The notes: generated from the sequence alone by a model not told the origin. DNA of 64,000 nucleotides from Planctomycetaceae bacterium (GCA_019636285.1 JAHBXV010000014.1:1-64000); one strand, 5' to 3'. Positions 39,597-50,185 are shown, numbered from the stretch's first letter. Numbers and translations are program-made.

Positions 39597-40202
39597 CTAA
39601 CTCTTTTCGGGCAGCGCCCAGTCTTCCGGCAACAGTTCACGGACTGGGACAGTCCACCCCGGAACCGCCGGTTCCGCGTGGGCGATGTCGTCCGGACCAA
39701 AGACCAGCGGCGTTTCCGGCTCACTCGCGCGGTAGCAGCGAATCACCTCGCGAGAAAGGAGATTCACATCCCACACGACCTGCGTGCCGCACGCGAAATA
39801 GTCATTCCGCTTATCGGCCTGCAACCGCTCGGCTCGCGGACCATAGTCTCCCGCGCTGCGGACTTCGACCGCGAAGACGGGAGCGCCTTCGAACGGCCCC
39901 ATCTTCGCTAACTGGCCAACAAAGTAAGCAGCATCCGGGCTGAATGACTCGCGATGCGGAAGATTGACTCTAAAAATCGCATTGTCGCCAACGGCGACGC
40001 CGTGACGACTTTGACGCTCATATCGCATTAATGCTGAGGCAATTCGAAGCGACACAAGACTCGGCCATACTCCGGTCGGCGACATGAGCACAATCCTCCC
40101 GTCGACGATCTCCGCCTTGCCGTCGATGTGCTGGAGCTGCTCGAACAGCAGTTCCACGTCGGCTTTCCAATCGTGCGCTGGAGGCGTCGATGTGGTCGTC
40201 AT
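39597..40202 (-). CDS. Uma2 family putative endonuclease
   Basis: A 201-residue protein of the Uma2 (DUF820) family, a PD-(D/E)XK nuclease-like fold expanded in planctomycetes and cyanobacteria. Recognisable parts are ELLFEQLQHIDGKAEIVDGR, FSPDAAYFVGQL and FAVEVRSAGDYG (acidic core residues), with a C-terminal QVVWDVNLLSREVIRCYR strand set. ATG 40202 has a GGGAGA site. It sits 22 bases after leuC and 84 before leuD. Activity and target are unknown. Confidence 0.85.
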   Translation of the reverse strand: MTTTSTPPAHDWKADVELLFEQLQHIDGKAEIVDGRIVLMSPTGVWPSLVSLRIASALMRYERQSRHGVAVGDNAIFRVNLPHRESFSPDAAYFVGQLAKMGPFEGAPVFAVEVRSAGDYGPRAERLQADKRNDYFACGTQVVWDVNLLSREVIRCYRASEPETPLVFGPDDIAHAEPAVPGWTVPVRELLPEDWALPEKS

Positions 40203-40224
40203 GGGATCTCCCTCGTCGCGATGG

Positions 40225-41631
<1,407 letters not shown>

Positions 41632-41782
41632 CACTTATCTCATTCGCCAGAAAACAGTTACAGCAAACGCTGTGAAGCTCAATCAATGGAGCTCCCGCGA
41701 TGCATCCCATATTGTAGCGTGGCCCGTCAGGAGACGAAACAGGCGCTGAGAATCTCAGCTCACCGGAACATGGCGGCTTACG

Positions 41783-41820
41783 AAAAAGAAAATCGAGCAG
41801 CCGGATTCGCGGCTGCTCGA
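41783..41820 (-). terminator. Rho-independent terminator after the TPR-like gene
   Basis: Minus strand: TCGAGCAGCC (41811-41820) pairs with GGCTGCTCGA (41793-41802), followed by a T-rich tract TTTTCTTTTT. It lies between the gene at 41857 and leuC, which separates the two transcripts. Confidence 0.85.
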
Positions 41821-41856
41821 TCACGAAGAATTCGGGAACTTTCGACCAACGGGACG

Positions 41857-42309
41857 TTATTCGTCGTCCTCGGCCTGCTCGACTTCAACATTCGTGCGGC
41901 GGTTTGCCTTCGTCGCGACCTGAAAGATCGGAACGATCACGAGTTGTAGCTTGGCGCCCGGCGGAAGGTCAGGGGGCGTTGCCCGCGCTTCGGCCAGATC
42001 AGCCAGGTCGACTTCGCCCTGTTCGCGATAGCAGTGACTCAAGCCCAGGAGCGCTCGATGATTAAACGGAGCGGGAAAAAGCTCCGCCGCCCGGTTCAGC
42101 GCGGGAATGGCCTCGTCGAAACGGGCCTGTGCTTGCAGAGCTTCGCCGCGCAAAAGGTGCAGAATGCCTTCAAAGGCACCCGCGTCGTTGATTTTTGCCA
42201 TCTCTCCCAGCGCATAGTCCGGAAGATTCAATTCGAGGTAGCCTTCCGCGGCGGCCAGCCGTCGAACAATCTTATGGGCATCGGTGGGGGTGTCAGGAGT
42301 CATATTCAT
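41857..42309 (-). CDS. Small TPR-like hypothetical protein
   Basis: A 150-residue protein, started at ATG 42309 because of a GGAGG five bases upstream (the frame is open to 42393). Residues about 15-100 have tetratricopeptide-type helical repeats (FEGILHLLRGEALQAQARFD and AELFPAPFNHRALLGLSHCY), with an acidic C-terminal tail. No signal peptide. A terminator follows at 41783. Function unknown. Confidence 0.75.
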   Translation of the reverse strand: MNMTPDTPTDAHKIVRRLAAAEGYLELNLPDYALGEMAKINDAGAFEGILHLLRGEALQAQARFDEAIPALNRAAELFPAPFNHRALLGLSHCYREQGEVDLADLAEARATPPDLPPGAKLQLVIVPIFQVATKANRRTNVEVEQAEDDE

Positions 42310-42697
42310 GATCGCCTCCATCATCGAGAGCGCTGATTCTGGATTCGGCATCCTGCGTGACTGCCCTTTCCATGAGCATCTTACGTGCCACATCCATGCG
42401 GACTAGTTCCAATCACGGCAAACAGTTATCGTTTCTTGGGTTTGGCGTTGAAAGTTCGACAGGGAGCCCTCTCAGGGCGCTGTCAGATTGACAAGACTTG
42501 GGCGACACTGCCGTCAAAGCAATCACTCCCACAACTCTTGGCGGGGACATCGGTTACGCAATCACAAAGACTGCCATTTCGGCAGACGTCATCTGCCGCA
42601 ACCCGATGACCCGTACTGTCATTACGACAGTCCGCCGATTTTGGTGGGAGGGAAATCGGGAAATTGAAAACTCTTCTCTCCGGGTCGGATCTTTTGA
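42310..42697. other. Divergent intergenic region without a gene
   Basis: About 390 bases between the TPR-like gene and the WecA-type gene. Two small hairpins are visible (CTGCC/GGCAG near 42575 and CTGTC/GACAG near 42620), and a TTGACA at 42488-42493 without a matching -10. I see nothing coding. Confidence 0.5.
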
Positions 42698-43798
42698 ATG
42701 CTGTTGTTCTTCCTTGCCTGCATTCTCCCAGCGTTTTGGGTCTCATTTCTGGCAACGGCCGCCATGCGGCGGATTTCGCCGGTCTTCGGCCTGATTGACC
42801 GCCCTGCCGCCCGTAAGGTTCACTCGATCCCGACGCCGCTGGGAGGGGGTGTTGGAATCGTGCTGGGGGTGCTGATCCCCATTCTGGCTGCTCAGGTGGC
42901 AATCTGGCAGTTTCCGGAGCAAGTCGCCGCACGACTGCCTGAAATGGGCAATCTTTCATTCGCCGGAACACTGGGACGATCGACGCAACTCTGGACGGTT
43001 CTGGGAGGTGCGACGCTCCTGGCCGCCATGGGCCTGGTCGACGACCGCAAGCCCCTGCCCTGGCAACCACGAATTCTGATGCAGTTCGCGATCGCGATTC
43101 TTCTGGTCTGGTGCGGAGTTCGGGCAACCGTCTTTGTCAGCGATGCGTGGCTGGGTGCGGCGATGAGCGTGCTCTGGTACGTCGTGCTCATCAACTCCTT
43201 CAACTTCCTCGACAACATGGACGGGCTGTCGAGCGGCATCGCGATCATCGTTTGCATGGTCTTCGCCGCGATGATGCTCGGCCGACCGGGCGACCCCCGC
43301 TGGCTGGTGGGGGGATTTTTCCTCGTACTCGCCGGAGCGCTGATTGGCTTCCTGTGCCACAACTGGTCGCCGGCCCGCATCTTCATGGGCGACGCGGGCA
43401 GCTATTTCATTGGCTGCACGATTGCCAGCATGACCCTGTTGGGAACCTTCTACACACCGGCCGACGCCGGGCGACACACGCTCTTGGCCCCGTTGTGCGT
43501 GCTGGCGGTCCCGCTCTACGACATCGCCTCTGTCATCCTGATTCGCTTGCGGGAAAAGCGCAGTCCGTTTCAGCCCGATAAGCGACATTTCTCGCATCGG
43601 CTCGTGGCGCTCGGCTTCACACGCGTGCAGGCAGTCTTGATTGTCTATCTCTGCACGCTGACGACGGGCCTGTGCGGAATGCTGTTGTATTCCGTCCCAA
43701 CGTGGGCCGGGGCGATCACCAGTTTCGCGATCACCGGATGCGTGTTACTGCTCATCGCGATTCTCGAGTCAGCCCCGAAGCTCAGCGAGCCGGGGTAA
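42698..43798 (+). CDS. Polyprenyl-phosphate sugar-1-phosphate transferase (WecA/MraY family)
   Basis: A 366-residue, multi-spanning membrane enzyme that loads a sugar-1-phosphate onto undecaprenyl phosphate. Motifs: LGLIDRP-type start, GLVDDRK (catalytic DD), NSFNFLDNMDGLSSG, RIFMGDAGSYFIG and the His loop RHFSHRLVALG. These fit the WecA/TagO branch better than MraY. It probably starts an O-antigen, exopolysaccharide or enterobacterial-common-antigen-like glycan. The exact donor is not determined. No glycosyltransferase cluster adjoins it. Confidence 0.88.
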   Translation: MLLFFLACILPAFWVSFLATAAMRRISPVFGLIDRPAARKVHSIPTPLGGGVGIVLGVLIPILAAQVAIWQFPEQVAARLPEMGNLSFAGTLGRSTQLWTVLGGATLLAAMGLVDDRKPLPWQPRILMQFAIAILLVWCGVRATVFVSDAWLGAAMSVLWYVVLINSFNFLDNMDGLSSGIAIIVCMVFAAMMLGRPGDPRWLVGGFFLVLAGALIGFLCHNWSPARIFMGDAGSYFIGCTIASMTLLGTFYTPADAGRHTLLAPLCVLAVPLYDIASVILIRLREKRSPFQPDKRHFSHRLVALGFTRVQAVLIVYLCTLTTGLCGMLLYSVPTWAGAITSFAITGCVLLLIAILESAPKLSEPG

Positions 43799-43799
43799 T

Positions 43800-44714
43800 T
43801 CAACCGGCGATTTCTTGCAGGACAGACTTGGGCAGCTTGCAGACCATGGCGTACGCCGGGTCGAAGACGTTCCCCAGGTCGTAACGCACCGCCTGTTGCA
43901 GCACCAGATTCGCGGCGACGGCATCCAGCCCATAGTCGGCGGTCAACCACTTGAGCATCTCCGTCGTGGCATGCTGCACGCATTGGTCGAGCGGCCGGGC
44001 ACAACCGACTGTGAAAATCTCGCGGTCGTTTTCGCCACGCGGCCAGCCGATTGTTTTGCCCTTGAGGACGGACACCGTCAGCTCGACGTCCATCGAAATC
44101 TCTATGCCGGTCCCACAAATTTCGCCGCAGCCCTGCACGGCGTGGCCATCCCCCACGAAGAGGAGTGCTCCCGGCTCGAACACCGGAAAATAGACCGTCG
44201 TCCCCGCGACAAAGCCGCGGTAGTCCATGTTGCCGCCATAAGGCCCCGAGGTGGCCGTCGAGATCGCCTGACTTCGAGCGGGAGCCACGCCGAAACAGCC
44301 CAGCATCGGCTCGAGCGGCAGAGAAAGAGATCGCGAGCCGAACGCGGAACTTAACAGCGTGGCTGTCCCTTTCTCTTGGTCAATCCGCCATTCGACGACC
44401 TCGCTGGCTGGCAGCGACGGTACAAACTCGGGATCCACCACGTTTGCCGCAACAGCCGAGAGCGACCAGCCGATTTCACGATTCGGTTCGACGCGATCGA
44501 GCCGCACGACGAGTGTGTCCCCCGGTTCAGCCTCTTCGATGAAGAACGGCCCGGTCTGGGGATTCCCCCGCGGCGTGATTCGTTCCCGCCGATGGTCATA
44601 GCCCCGCGCGTCGACGGTCGTCGTGACGATGGTATCCCCCGACCGGACCGACAGAACCGGCTCGTGAGGGCCGAGCGTGATGTGATAATGATCGGGAATA
44701 AATTCGTGCCGCAT
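43800..44714 (-). CDS. Acetamidase/formamidase family protein
   Basis: A protein of about 304 residues of the FmdA_AmdA family, which hydrolyses short amides such as formamide or acetamide. ATG 44714 (MRHEFIPDHYHIT) fits the family start; the frame is open to 44774. Features: DTLVVRLDRVEPNREIGW, GCFGVAPAR, PYGGNMD and GDGHAVQGCGEICGTGIE. Its 3' end lies one base from the WecA-type gene. Substrate inferred only from the family. Confidence 0.88.
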   Translation of the reverse strand: MRHEFIPDHYHITLGPHEPVLSVRSGDTIVTTTVDARGYDHRRERITPRGNPQTGPFFIEEAEPGDTLVVRLDRVEPNREIGWSLSAVAANVVDPEFVPSLPASEVVEWRIDQEKGTATLLSSAFGSRSLSLPLEPMLGCFGVAPARSQAISTATSGPYGGNMDYRGFVAGTTVYFPVFEPGALLFVGDGHAVQGCGEICGTGIEISMDVELTVSVLKGKTIGWPRGENDREIFTVGCARPLDQCVQHATTEMLKWLTADYGLDAVAANLVLQQAVRYDLGNVFDPAYAMVCKLPKSVLQEIAG

Positions 44715-44815
44715 GATCGATGCCCTGACAACACAACCCTGGAAGGGACGTGATGATATCGAGTCCTTCATCATTCCCCCCAGTCATCGCTCTCCACGAA
44801 CGTGAACCACCAATC

Positions 44816-44901
44816 GGGGTGGCTCACCCCAAGTCGTCGAAGGGCGTGGCGAATGGCCAAAGTCCCACGCCCTTCCGCAAAGCCGTCAGGGCATGCCACC
44901 C
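44816..44901. repeat. MITE-like palindromic repeat, family B, copy 1
   Basis: An element of about 85 bases, the reverse-oriented counterpart of 59867-59953. It contains the nested pair AAGGGCGTG (44840-44848) and CACGCCCTT (44866-44874) and the outer TCAGGGCATGCCACC (44886-44900). Its left arm (GGTGGCTCACC) has diverged. It fills most of the gap before the GH18 gene. Confidence 0.75.
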
Positions 44902-45000
44902 AAGCATTTTTGAGGGCATTTCGATTGCCCGCGACCCGTTCAGAACGGCAGAATTCCCACACTCCCGTCCGTTCCGGTCACTCAGAGAGGCGTTGAATTC

Positions 45001-45954
45001 ATGTCACTCCGCTGGTTCGCCGTATTGGGTCTGGTGTTCGCTGCGGTGACGTCTCGTCCGATCGTCGCCGACGACGAACCGGCTGCCCTGCCCGTACCGT
45101 TTCGCGTGGTCGCGTACCTTCCGGAATATCGGGAATTCAAGCCAGAGGCCGCGCTGGGCGTGACCGATCTGATTGTCTTCTCGGCGGAGCCAGCCGTTGA
45201 TGGCGGCCTCGACATGAAGCGGCTCGAGCGGACGCCCTGGAGTGCGCTTTGCGAGTTCAAGACGCGTCAAGGCGTCAGGCTTTTTCTCTGCGTGGGTGGC
45301 GGAGGTCGCTCGGCAAATTTTCCTGCGATGGCAGCAAGTCCGGAACTGCGGAACCGATTTGCTACGGAAGCAGTGCGTGTCTGCCTGGAACGAAGGCTGG
45401 ACGGCCTCGACCTCGACTGGGAGCATCCCGAAGACGCCGCAGAGCAGGAGCACTACGCCGAGTTGCTCATCGCATTGCGGGAGGCGTTCCGACCGCACGG
45501 ACTGGCGCTGTCGGTGACGATGGCCGCGTGGCAGGGAATTCCCAAGAAGGGGTTCGAAGCCGTGGACTGGGTCAATGTCATGTCCTACGACCACCGCGGA
45601 CAGCATTCGACCGAAGAACAGGCGAAAAAGGATGTAACTACGATGATCAACAAGGGCGTTCCGCTGAGCCAGATCACGTTGGGGCTTCCGTTCTATGGCC
45701 GTGACGTCACGAAGTCGGATCGCGTGATGACGTATCAGGAAATCGTTGCCAAATACCACCCGCCCAATACCGTGAACGAGGTGGACAATATCTTCTTCAA
45801 CGGTCCCGACCTCGTCCGCCGCAAGTGTCGCATGGCACGAGATGGAGGTCTGGCGGGCATCATGGTTTGGGAACTCGGTCATGACGCACCGGGGAAACAG
45901 TCGCTGCTGAAGGTGATCACGACGACTGTTAATTCGAAACCTCGTCGACCGTGA
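45001..45954 (+). CDS. Secreted glycoside hydrolase family 18 protein
   Basis: A 317-residue predicted chitinase/endo-N-acetylglucosaminidase-type enzyme. Signal peptide of about 23 residues (cleavage near IVADD). The GH18 catalytic signature DGLDLDWE is intact at 134-141, with Glu141 the acid. VNVMSYD and GLPFYGR motifs follow, and GIMVWELGHD provides the last barrel strand. No carbohydrate-binding module. Substrate (chitin, peptidoglycan or glycoprotein) not known. ATG 45001. Confidence 0.92.
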   Translation: MSLRWFAVLGLVFAAVTSRPIVADDEPAALPVPFRVVAYLPEYREFKPEAALGVTDLIVFSAEPAVDGGLDMKRLERTPWSALCEFKTRQGVRLFLCVGGGGRSANFPAMAASPELRNRFATEAVRVCLERRLDGLDLDWEHPEDAAEQEHYAELLIALREAFRPHGLALSVTMAAWQGIPKKGFEAVDWVNVMSYDHRGQHSTEEQAKKDVTTMINKGVPLSQITLGLPFYGRDVTKSDRVMTYQEIVAKYHPPNTVNEVDNIFFNGPDLVRRKCRMARDGGLAGIMVWELGHDAPGKQSLLKVITTTVNSKPRRP

Positions 45955-45973
45955 CTCCCGTTCGCAGAGGCTC

Positions 45974-46297
45974 GTGATGACGCTCACGGAAAAACAACAA
46001 CTGCTCGCGTCGCACGTGGCAACTTTTCGCACCTGGCCTTACGAGACCTTGGTCAAGGAGCTCTCACGCACCTCGCGAGAGCACGATTGCCTCAGCCATG
46101 TCGAAGGAACCTGGGACGACGGAACCGAATGGCAGATCGAGGTCAACGTATTCTGGGATGACCGGAAGAGTCAGACGGTCCGCGTGTGTGCGGATATCAC
46201 GACCTTCAGACCGAATTCGGGCGACTACATCCCAACAACCTCGTACCCAATTGATGACTTCATCATGGCCCCCGATGGAACCTTCGTGGGGGAGTGA
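45974..46297 (+). CDS. Small hypothetical protein
   Basis: A 107-residue protein beginning GTG/ATG at 45974-45979, 20 bases after the GH18 gene. Composition suggests a compact alpha/beta fold (WQIEVNVFWDD and SQTVRVCADITTF strands). No signal peptide or recognised domain. Possibly co-transcribed with the GH18 gene. It ends 5 bases before the converging gene at 46303. Confidence 0.62.
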   Translation: MMTLTEKQQLLASHVATFRTWPYETLVKELSRTSREHDCLSHVEGTWDDGTEWQIEVNVFWDDRKSQTVRVCADITTFRPNSGDYIPTTSYPIDDFIMAPDGTFVGE

Positions 46298-46302
46298 CGT
46301 TC

Positions 46303-47163
46303 TCACCCTCGCTCCGGCCCCAGCCACTCCGCCAGACCCAGCGATTGCTTGATCTCGTCGAATGTCAGCATCTGTTCGGCCAAACCATCGACACGCCCGT
46401 CTTCGACCATCGCCCGCGCGAGTTGCCGCAGCGACCAACCCGCAACGGCCAGCGTCTCAATCGGGGAGACACAAAGGCGGAACCCCAGGTCCTCCAATTG
46501 CTTGGCTGACAGAATCGGCGTTTTGCCGCCGACGAGCATGTTGGCCAGTTGAGGAGCGGGGATACCGCGGGCGACCGCGGCCAGTTCCTCGACCGATTGC
46601 GGGGCCTCGACGAAAATGACGTCGGCCCCCAGCTCAGCCATTTCGCGGCCCCGCTCGATCGCCTCCTCCAGCCCCAGCGTCGCGCGGGCATCGGTCCGGC
46701 CGAAAATCAGAAAATCGGCATTTCGGCGGGCATCGAGAGCGGCTTTCAGGCGATCGGCCATCACCTCGCGGGGCACGACTCCTTTCCCGGCAAAGTGGCC
46801 GCAGCGTTTGGGAAAGGTTTGATCTTCCAGCAGCAAGCCGGCTGCCCCTGTCGCTTCGATGTCGCGAACCGTCCGGACGACGTTCTGCCAGCCGCCATGG
46901 CCGGTGTCGGCATCGACGACGACGGGGACATCGACCGCCGCGACGATCCGCCGGGCCAGATCGACCATTTCGGACAGGGTCAAGAGGCCAATGTCCGGCA
47001 CCCCCAGATGGCTGGCAGACGCCCCAAAGCCGCCGAGAAACATCCATTCGATCCCGGCCTGTGCCAGAATCCGGGCCGAGAAGACATCGTAGGGGGCCAG
47101 ACAGCGGATCAGGCCAGGTGCGGCCAGGCGTTGACGGGCCAGAGAGGGAAAATCGCGGGTCAT
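46303..47163 (-). CDS. Isocitrate lyase/PEP mutase family enzyme
   Basis: A 286-residue barrel enzyme. Metal-binding DAD in VVVDADTGHGG and EDQ in LLLEDQTFPKRCGH are present; the KRCGH loop with its Cys indicates a lyase (2-methylisocitrate-lyase-like or related) rather than a phosphonomutase. ATG 47163. The methylcitrate-cycle genes prpC and prpD are not nearby, so I leave the substrate open. Confidence 0.87.
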   Translation of the reverse strand: MTRDFPSLARQRLAAPGLIRCLAPYDVFSARILAQAGIEWMFLGGFGASASHLGVPDIGLLTLSEMVDLARRIVAAVDVPVVVDADTGHGGWQNVVRTVRDIEATGAAGLLLEDQTFPKRCGHFAGKGVVPREVMADRLKAALDARRNADFLIFGRTDARATLGLEEAIERGREMAELGADVIFVEAPQSVEELAAVARGIPAPQLANMLVGGKTPILSAKQLEDLGFRLCVSPIETLAVAGWSLRQLARAMVEDGRVDGLAEQMLTFDEIKQSLGLAEWLGPERG

Positions 47164-47286
47164 TGGGCTGTTTCCGGGAGTTCAACCAGCGAAAGGGGTT
47201 GCGGACATGGTGACGGGATGCCAGCATACCGCACAAGACTTCCGCATCCGTGTTTCCACCCCCTCCGCGATCACCTGAAAACCGCC

Positions 47287-48474
47287 GTGTCCGTCCTGAT
47301 TACACGCCAATCCGACTTCGATGACCTCTGCGAAGAAATTCGTGCCGCAGGCATTGTCGGCTTCGATACCGAATTCCTCTCGGAGTTCACCTACCGCCCC
47401 GACCTGTGTCTGTTGCAGTTCGCGACTCCCAACCGCTGCGTGGCGGTTGATCCGCTGGAAGTGGGCGATCTGTCGGCCTGGTGGGAGTTGATGACCGACG
47501 ACACCACGCGGATCGTCGTGCATGGCAGCCGTGAAGAGATTAAGTTCTGTCTGACAAACGCGGGTCGGCGACCCCGACTTTTATGGGACGTGCAGATCGC
47601 GGAGGGTTTTCGCGGCCGCAGTTTTCCACTGGGCTACGAAGCGCTGGTCAAGCGGGTCGTTGGCAAAACGGCTCATGGCCGCGAAACGCGGGCCGACTGG
47701 CGCAAGCGCCCCCTCACGCAGGCCCAGATTGACTATGCCATCGACGATGTCGATCACCTGCTGGAAATCTATCGGCTGCAAACCAACTGGCTGGAAAAGC
47801 GGGGACGAGTCCCCTGGGTGGTCGGGGAATGTGAACGCCTTATCACCGACGTCGAAGCCGAACGCGGCCCCGATGCCTGGATGCGTCTCTCCGGCCTGAC
47901 TCGCCTGCCGCCGCGCGAACTGGCCGTGGCCCGCGCCGTCTACTGGTGGCGCGACGCCGAAGCCGCCGCCCGCAATAAACCGGTCCGCCGCGTTTTGCGA
48001 GACGACCTCATCATCGAAATCGCCCGCCGCAAGCCCCGGAACCAGACGGAATTGCTCTCGACGCGCGACTTGAACCGGACCGATTTCCGCCGCGTCGCGG
48101 ATGACCTCCTCGAAGCCGTCGTGGCGTCTCTGCGACTGACCAACGAGGAGTTGCCCACGCTTCCGCCGAACCCGGACGACGACAAGTCACACGACGAGCA
48201 GGTTGTCGGCCAACTGCTGGGTCTGGCCTTGGCCAACCGCTGTGCCGAGATGAACGTGGCGATGGGCCTCATCGGCAAATCGGCCGATCTCCGGCACCTC
48301 GTCCGATGGCACGTTTATAACGATCACACGGGGGAACAGCCCCGGCTGACCCAGGGTTGGCGCGCCGAAGTGTGCGGGAACCTGCTCGAAGACGTCCTCG
48401 ACGGCAAGATTTCGCTGCGCGTTGCCGACCCGCAATCGGACCACCCATTCGTGTTCGAGCGCCGTCAGGCGTAG
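47287..48474 (+). CDS. rnd: Ribonuclease D
   Basis: About 395 residues, a 3'-5' exoribonuclease for tRNA and stable RNA maturation. Exo I is FDTEF (VGFDTEFLSE), exo III YAIDDVDHLLEIY, and an HRDC domain follows (about 220-300). Exo II reads VVHGSREEIKFC, with Glu where many RNase D enzymes have Asp. Start choice is uncertain: GTG 47287 matches the family start, while ATG 47218 gives 418 residues. The longer open frame upstream is antisense to the lyase gene and is not used. Confidence 0.88.
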   Translation: MSVLITRQSDFDDLCEEIRAAGIVGFDTEFLSEFTYRPDLCLLQFATPNRCVAVDPLEVGDLSAWWELMTDDTTRIVVHGSREEIKFCLTNAGRRPRLLWDVQIAEGFRGRSFPLGYEALVKRVVGKTAHGRETRADWRKRPLTQAQIDYAIDDVDHLLEIYRLQTNWLEKRGRVPWVVGECERLITDVEAERGPDAWMRLSGLTRLPPRELAVARAVYWWRDAEAAARNKPVRRVLRDDLIIEIARRKPRNQTELLSTRDLNRTDFRRVADDLLEAVVASLRLTNEELPTLPPNPDDDKSHDEQVVGQLLGLALANRCAEMNVAMGLIGKSADLRHLVRWHVYNDHTGEQPRLTQGWRAEVCGNLLEDVLDGKISLRVADPQSDHPFVFERRQA

Positions 48475-48764
48475 CCGCGCGATGGCCTTTTTCGCGGGGC
48501 TACCCTCCCGACTCGGGACGCGGCTCTCTGTGCGGCCTTGAGCGCTGAGGGACCAAGCTGGTTGCATGGACTCCAATCCGTGTTCGACCGCCCTGAACCC
48601 CATCCCGCGTAAACTATTTCCGTAAAAAGCTTTAAGCCCTCCCTAGTCGAAATCGCGGCGTGGGCTGGCACGGCGCGTGCGGAACTTGGCGCCATTTGTT
48701 CCCAAAGATGCCGCGGCGGCGGCGGGAAGCCGGAACTCGCGTCTCTCAGCAAGGAGAATTCTCC

Positions 48765-49433
48765 ATGTCCACAATCCACACCGTCGGTGATCACCTCGTC
48801 TACGAATGCCCGCACTGCGGATCCAAAGTCGAAGTCGACGAGGCTCAACTGGATGAAATCATCGATTGCCCGAATACCGACTGTGGTCAGCCGTTTGAGG
48901 CCACCGCTCCCCGTGGTCGGCTGGTGCGGCAGAGGGAAGCGGATGTCCTTCGGGGCGAAGTGCTTCAAGCACACGGCGCGGCGGACGTGGAGAAGGATGT
49001 GCTCGTGCGGCATCCCGCGATGTTCCGCAACGCTCCACTTCAGTATCTGGCCTACCTCGTGCTGATTGTCGGCGGGGGCCTTGTTGGCTGGGCCGCGTCG
49101 GCGGCACTCATGCCAATCGTGGCGTTCTTCGGAGCCTTTGCGGCGGTCGCCGGTCTGGTGGGACTGTTGGGATGGTGGATTCAGACGATGTTTCGTTCAT
49201 TGACGGTAACCAATAAGCGAACCATTTATCGGGAGGGAATTATCTCTCGGCGGACCAACGAGGTTCAGCACGATGATGTTCGCAATATTCAGGTCGATCA
49301 GAATTTTCTCCAGCGGCTGTTTAACGTCGGCCGAGTCGCAGTCTCCAGTTCGGGGCAGGACGATCTGGAAATTGATGTCCGCGGAATTCCGGATCCCGAA
49401 GGGGTCGCGGCGACGATTCGGAAATATCAGTAG
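48765..49433 (+). CDS. Zinc-ribbon and bacterial PH domain membrane protein
   Basis: A 222-residue protein with AAGGAG eight bases before ATG 48765. An N-terminal zinc-ribbon-like segment has cysteines CPHCG and CPNTDCG (about residues 15-40). Two transmembrane segments (about 90-135, LAYLVLIVGGGLVGWAASAA and the following hydrophobic run) lead to a bPH2/YdbS-like (DUF304) domain with TVTNKRTIYREGIISRRTNEV. Function in the envelope is unknown. The 290-base gap before it (48475-48764) shows no gene. Confidence 0.82.
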   Translation: MSTIHTVGDHLVYECPHCGSKVEVDEAQLDEIIDCPNTDCGQPFEATAPRGRLVRQREADVLRGEVLQAHGAADVEKDVLVRHPAMFRNAPLQYLAYLVLIVGGGLVGWAASAALMPIVAFFGAFAAVAGLVGLLGWWIQTMFRSLTVTNKRTIYREGIISRRTNEVQHDDVRNIQVDQNFLQRLFNVGRVAVSSSGQDDLEIDVRGIPDPEGVAATIRKYQ

Positions 49434-49543
49434 TCACTGAGCCGACAAGGCAATTAGCTGGTCATTTGCATAACGAGCGCCTGAATTGACACGATGACCG
49501 ACCTCCAATGGACTTCGGCTTCCTTGTCGCTAGAGTTGCTTAC

Positions 49544-50185
49544 ATGCACAACTCCGCAGAGCAACGGATTGCCCAACTTGAATGGTTGGTCGAAAGAGCG
49601 CGGGAATTGGGATTCTACGTCGTCCAAGATCGTGGCAACGTCGTGATTAAGCGCGAGCGGAGAGCGGCCGGCGGTATTGTGCTTCAATTTGGTCTCTTCC
49701 AGACCTATTGCACCAATCGCGATGGCGGACGACGTGTCGTTGATTTCGCCCCCGATGATGTCTTGGCGAAACTGGCGCAACAACTTAGTGAGGTCGAGAA
49801 CGACCTGTTTCTTAACGGGGAGGTTTCGGAGGACGCTCATTGGAAGGTGATCGCTGCGGACATCGACCTCCTCGAGGCGCACTTCCCACCTTGGTATCAA
49901 CTGGAAGATATCCTTAAATTTGCGCAAAGCCGTGGAATTCCCGCGGTACGTGAAGGCCAGGGCTTGACCCTTTTCGCACGTGGTAACGGCGGCTACCCCA
50001 TCGCCAGCTTGCTTTTGGAAGGGAATCTCTGGTTCTTGACGTTACCGCAGGCACCACGACTTCGTTTTGACGATCGGTACCTGCTGGAACTGGTGCATGA
50101 GCTCGAAATCATCTTGAAAATGTCGTCGGGCGACGCGATGAAGTCTCTCGAAGACGGCTATCATGTTCGATCGGTCGACGATTGA
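49544..50185 (+). CDS. Hypothetical protein
   Basis: A protein of about 213 residues, with ATG 49544 (MHNSAEQRIAQLEW) preferred to the frame start at 49508. It is acidic, without signal peptide or membrane segments. I recognise no domain; two sub-regions (about 25-90 and 130-190) both look like alpha/beta units. It ends overlapping the upstream side of the methyltransferase gene, so co-transcription is likely. Confidence 0.65.
   Translation: MHNSAEQRIAQLEWLVERARELGFYVVQDRGNVVIKRERRAAGGIVLQFGLFQTYCTNRDGGRRVVDFAPDDVLAKLAQQLSEVENDLFLNGEVSEDAHWKVIAADIDLLEAHFPPWYQLEDILKFAQSRGIPAVREGQGLTLFARGNGGYPIASLLLEGNLWFLTLPQAPRLRFDDRYLLELVHELEIILKMSSGDAMKSLEDGYHVRSVDD

Noticed and set aside
42488-42493. TTGACA as a -35 box for the WecA-type gene
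   Set aside because: No -10-like hexamer at the correct distance.
46549-47286. Long N-terminal extension of the RNase D frame
   Set aside because: Lies antisense to the isocitrate-lyase-family gene; RNase D homology begins only near 47287.
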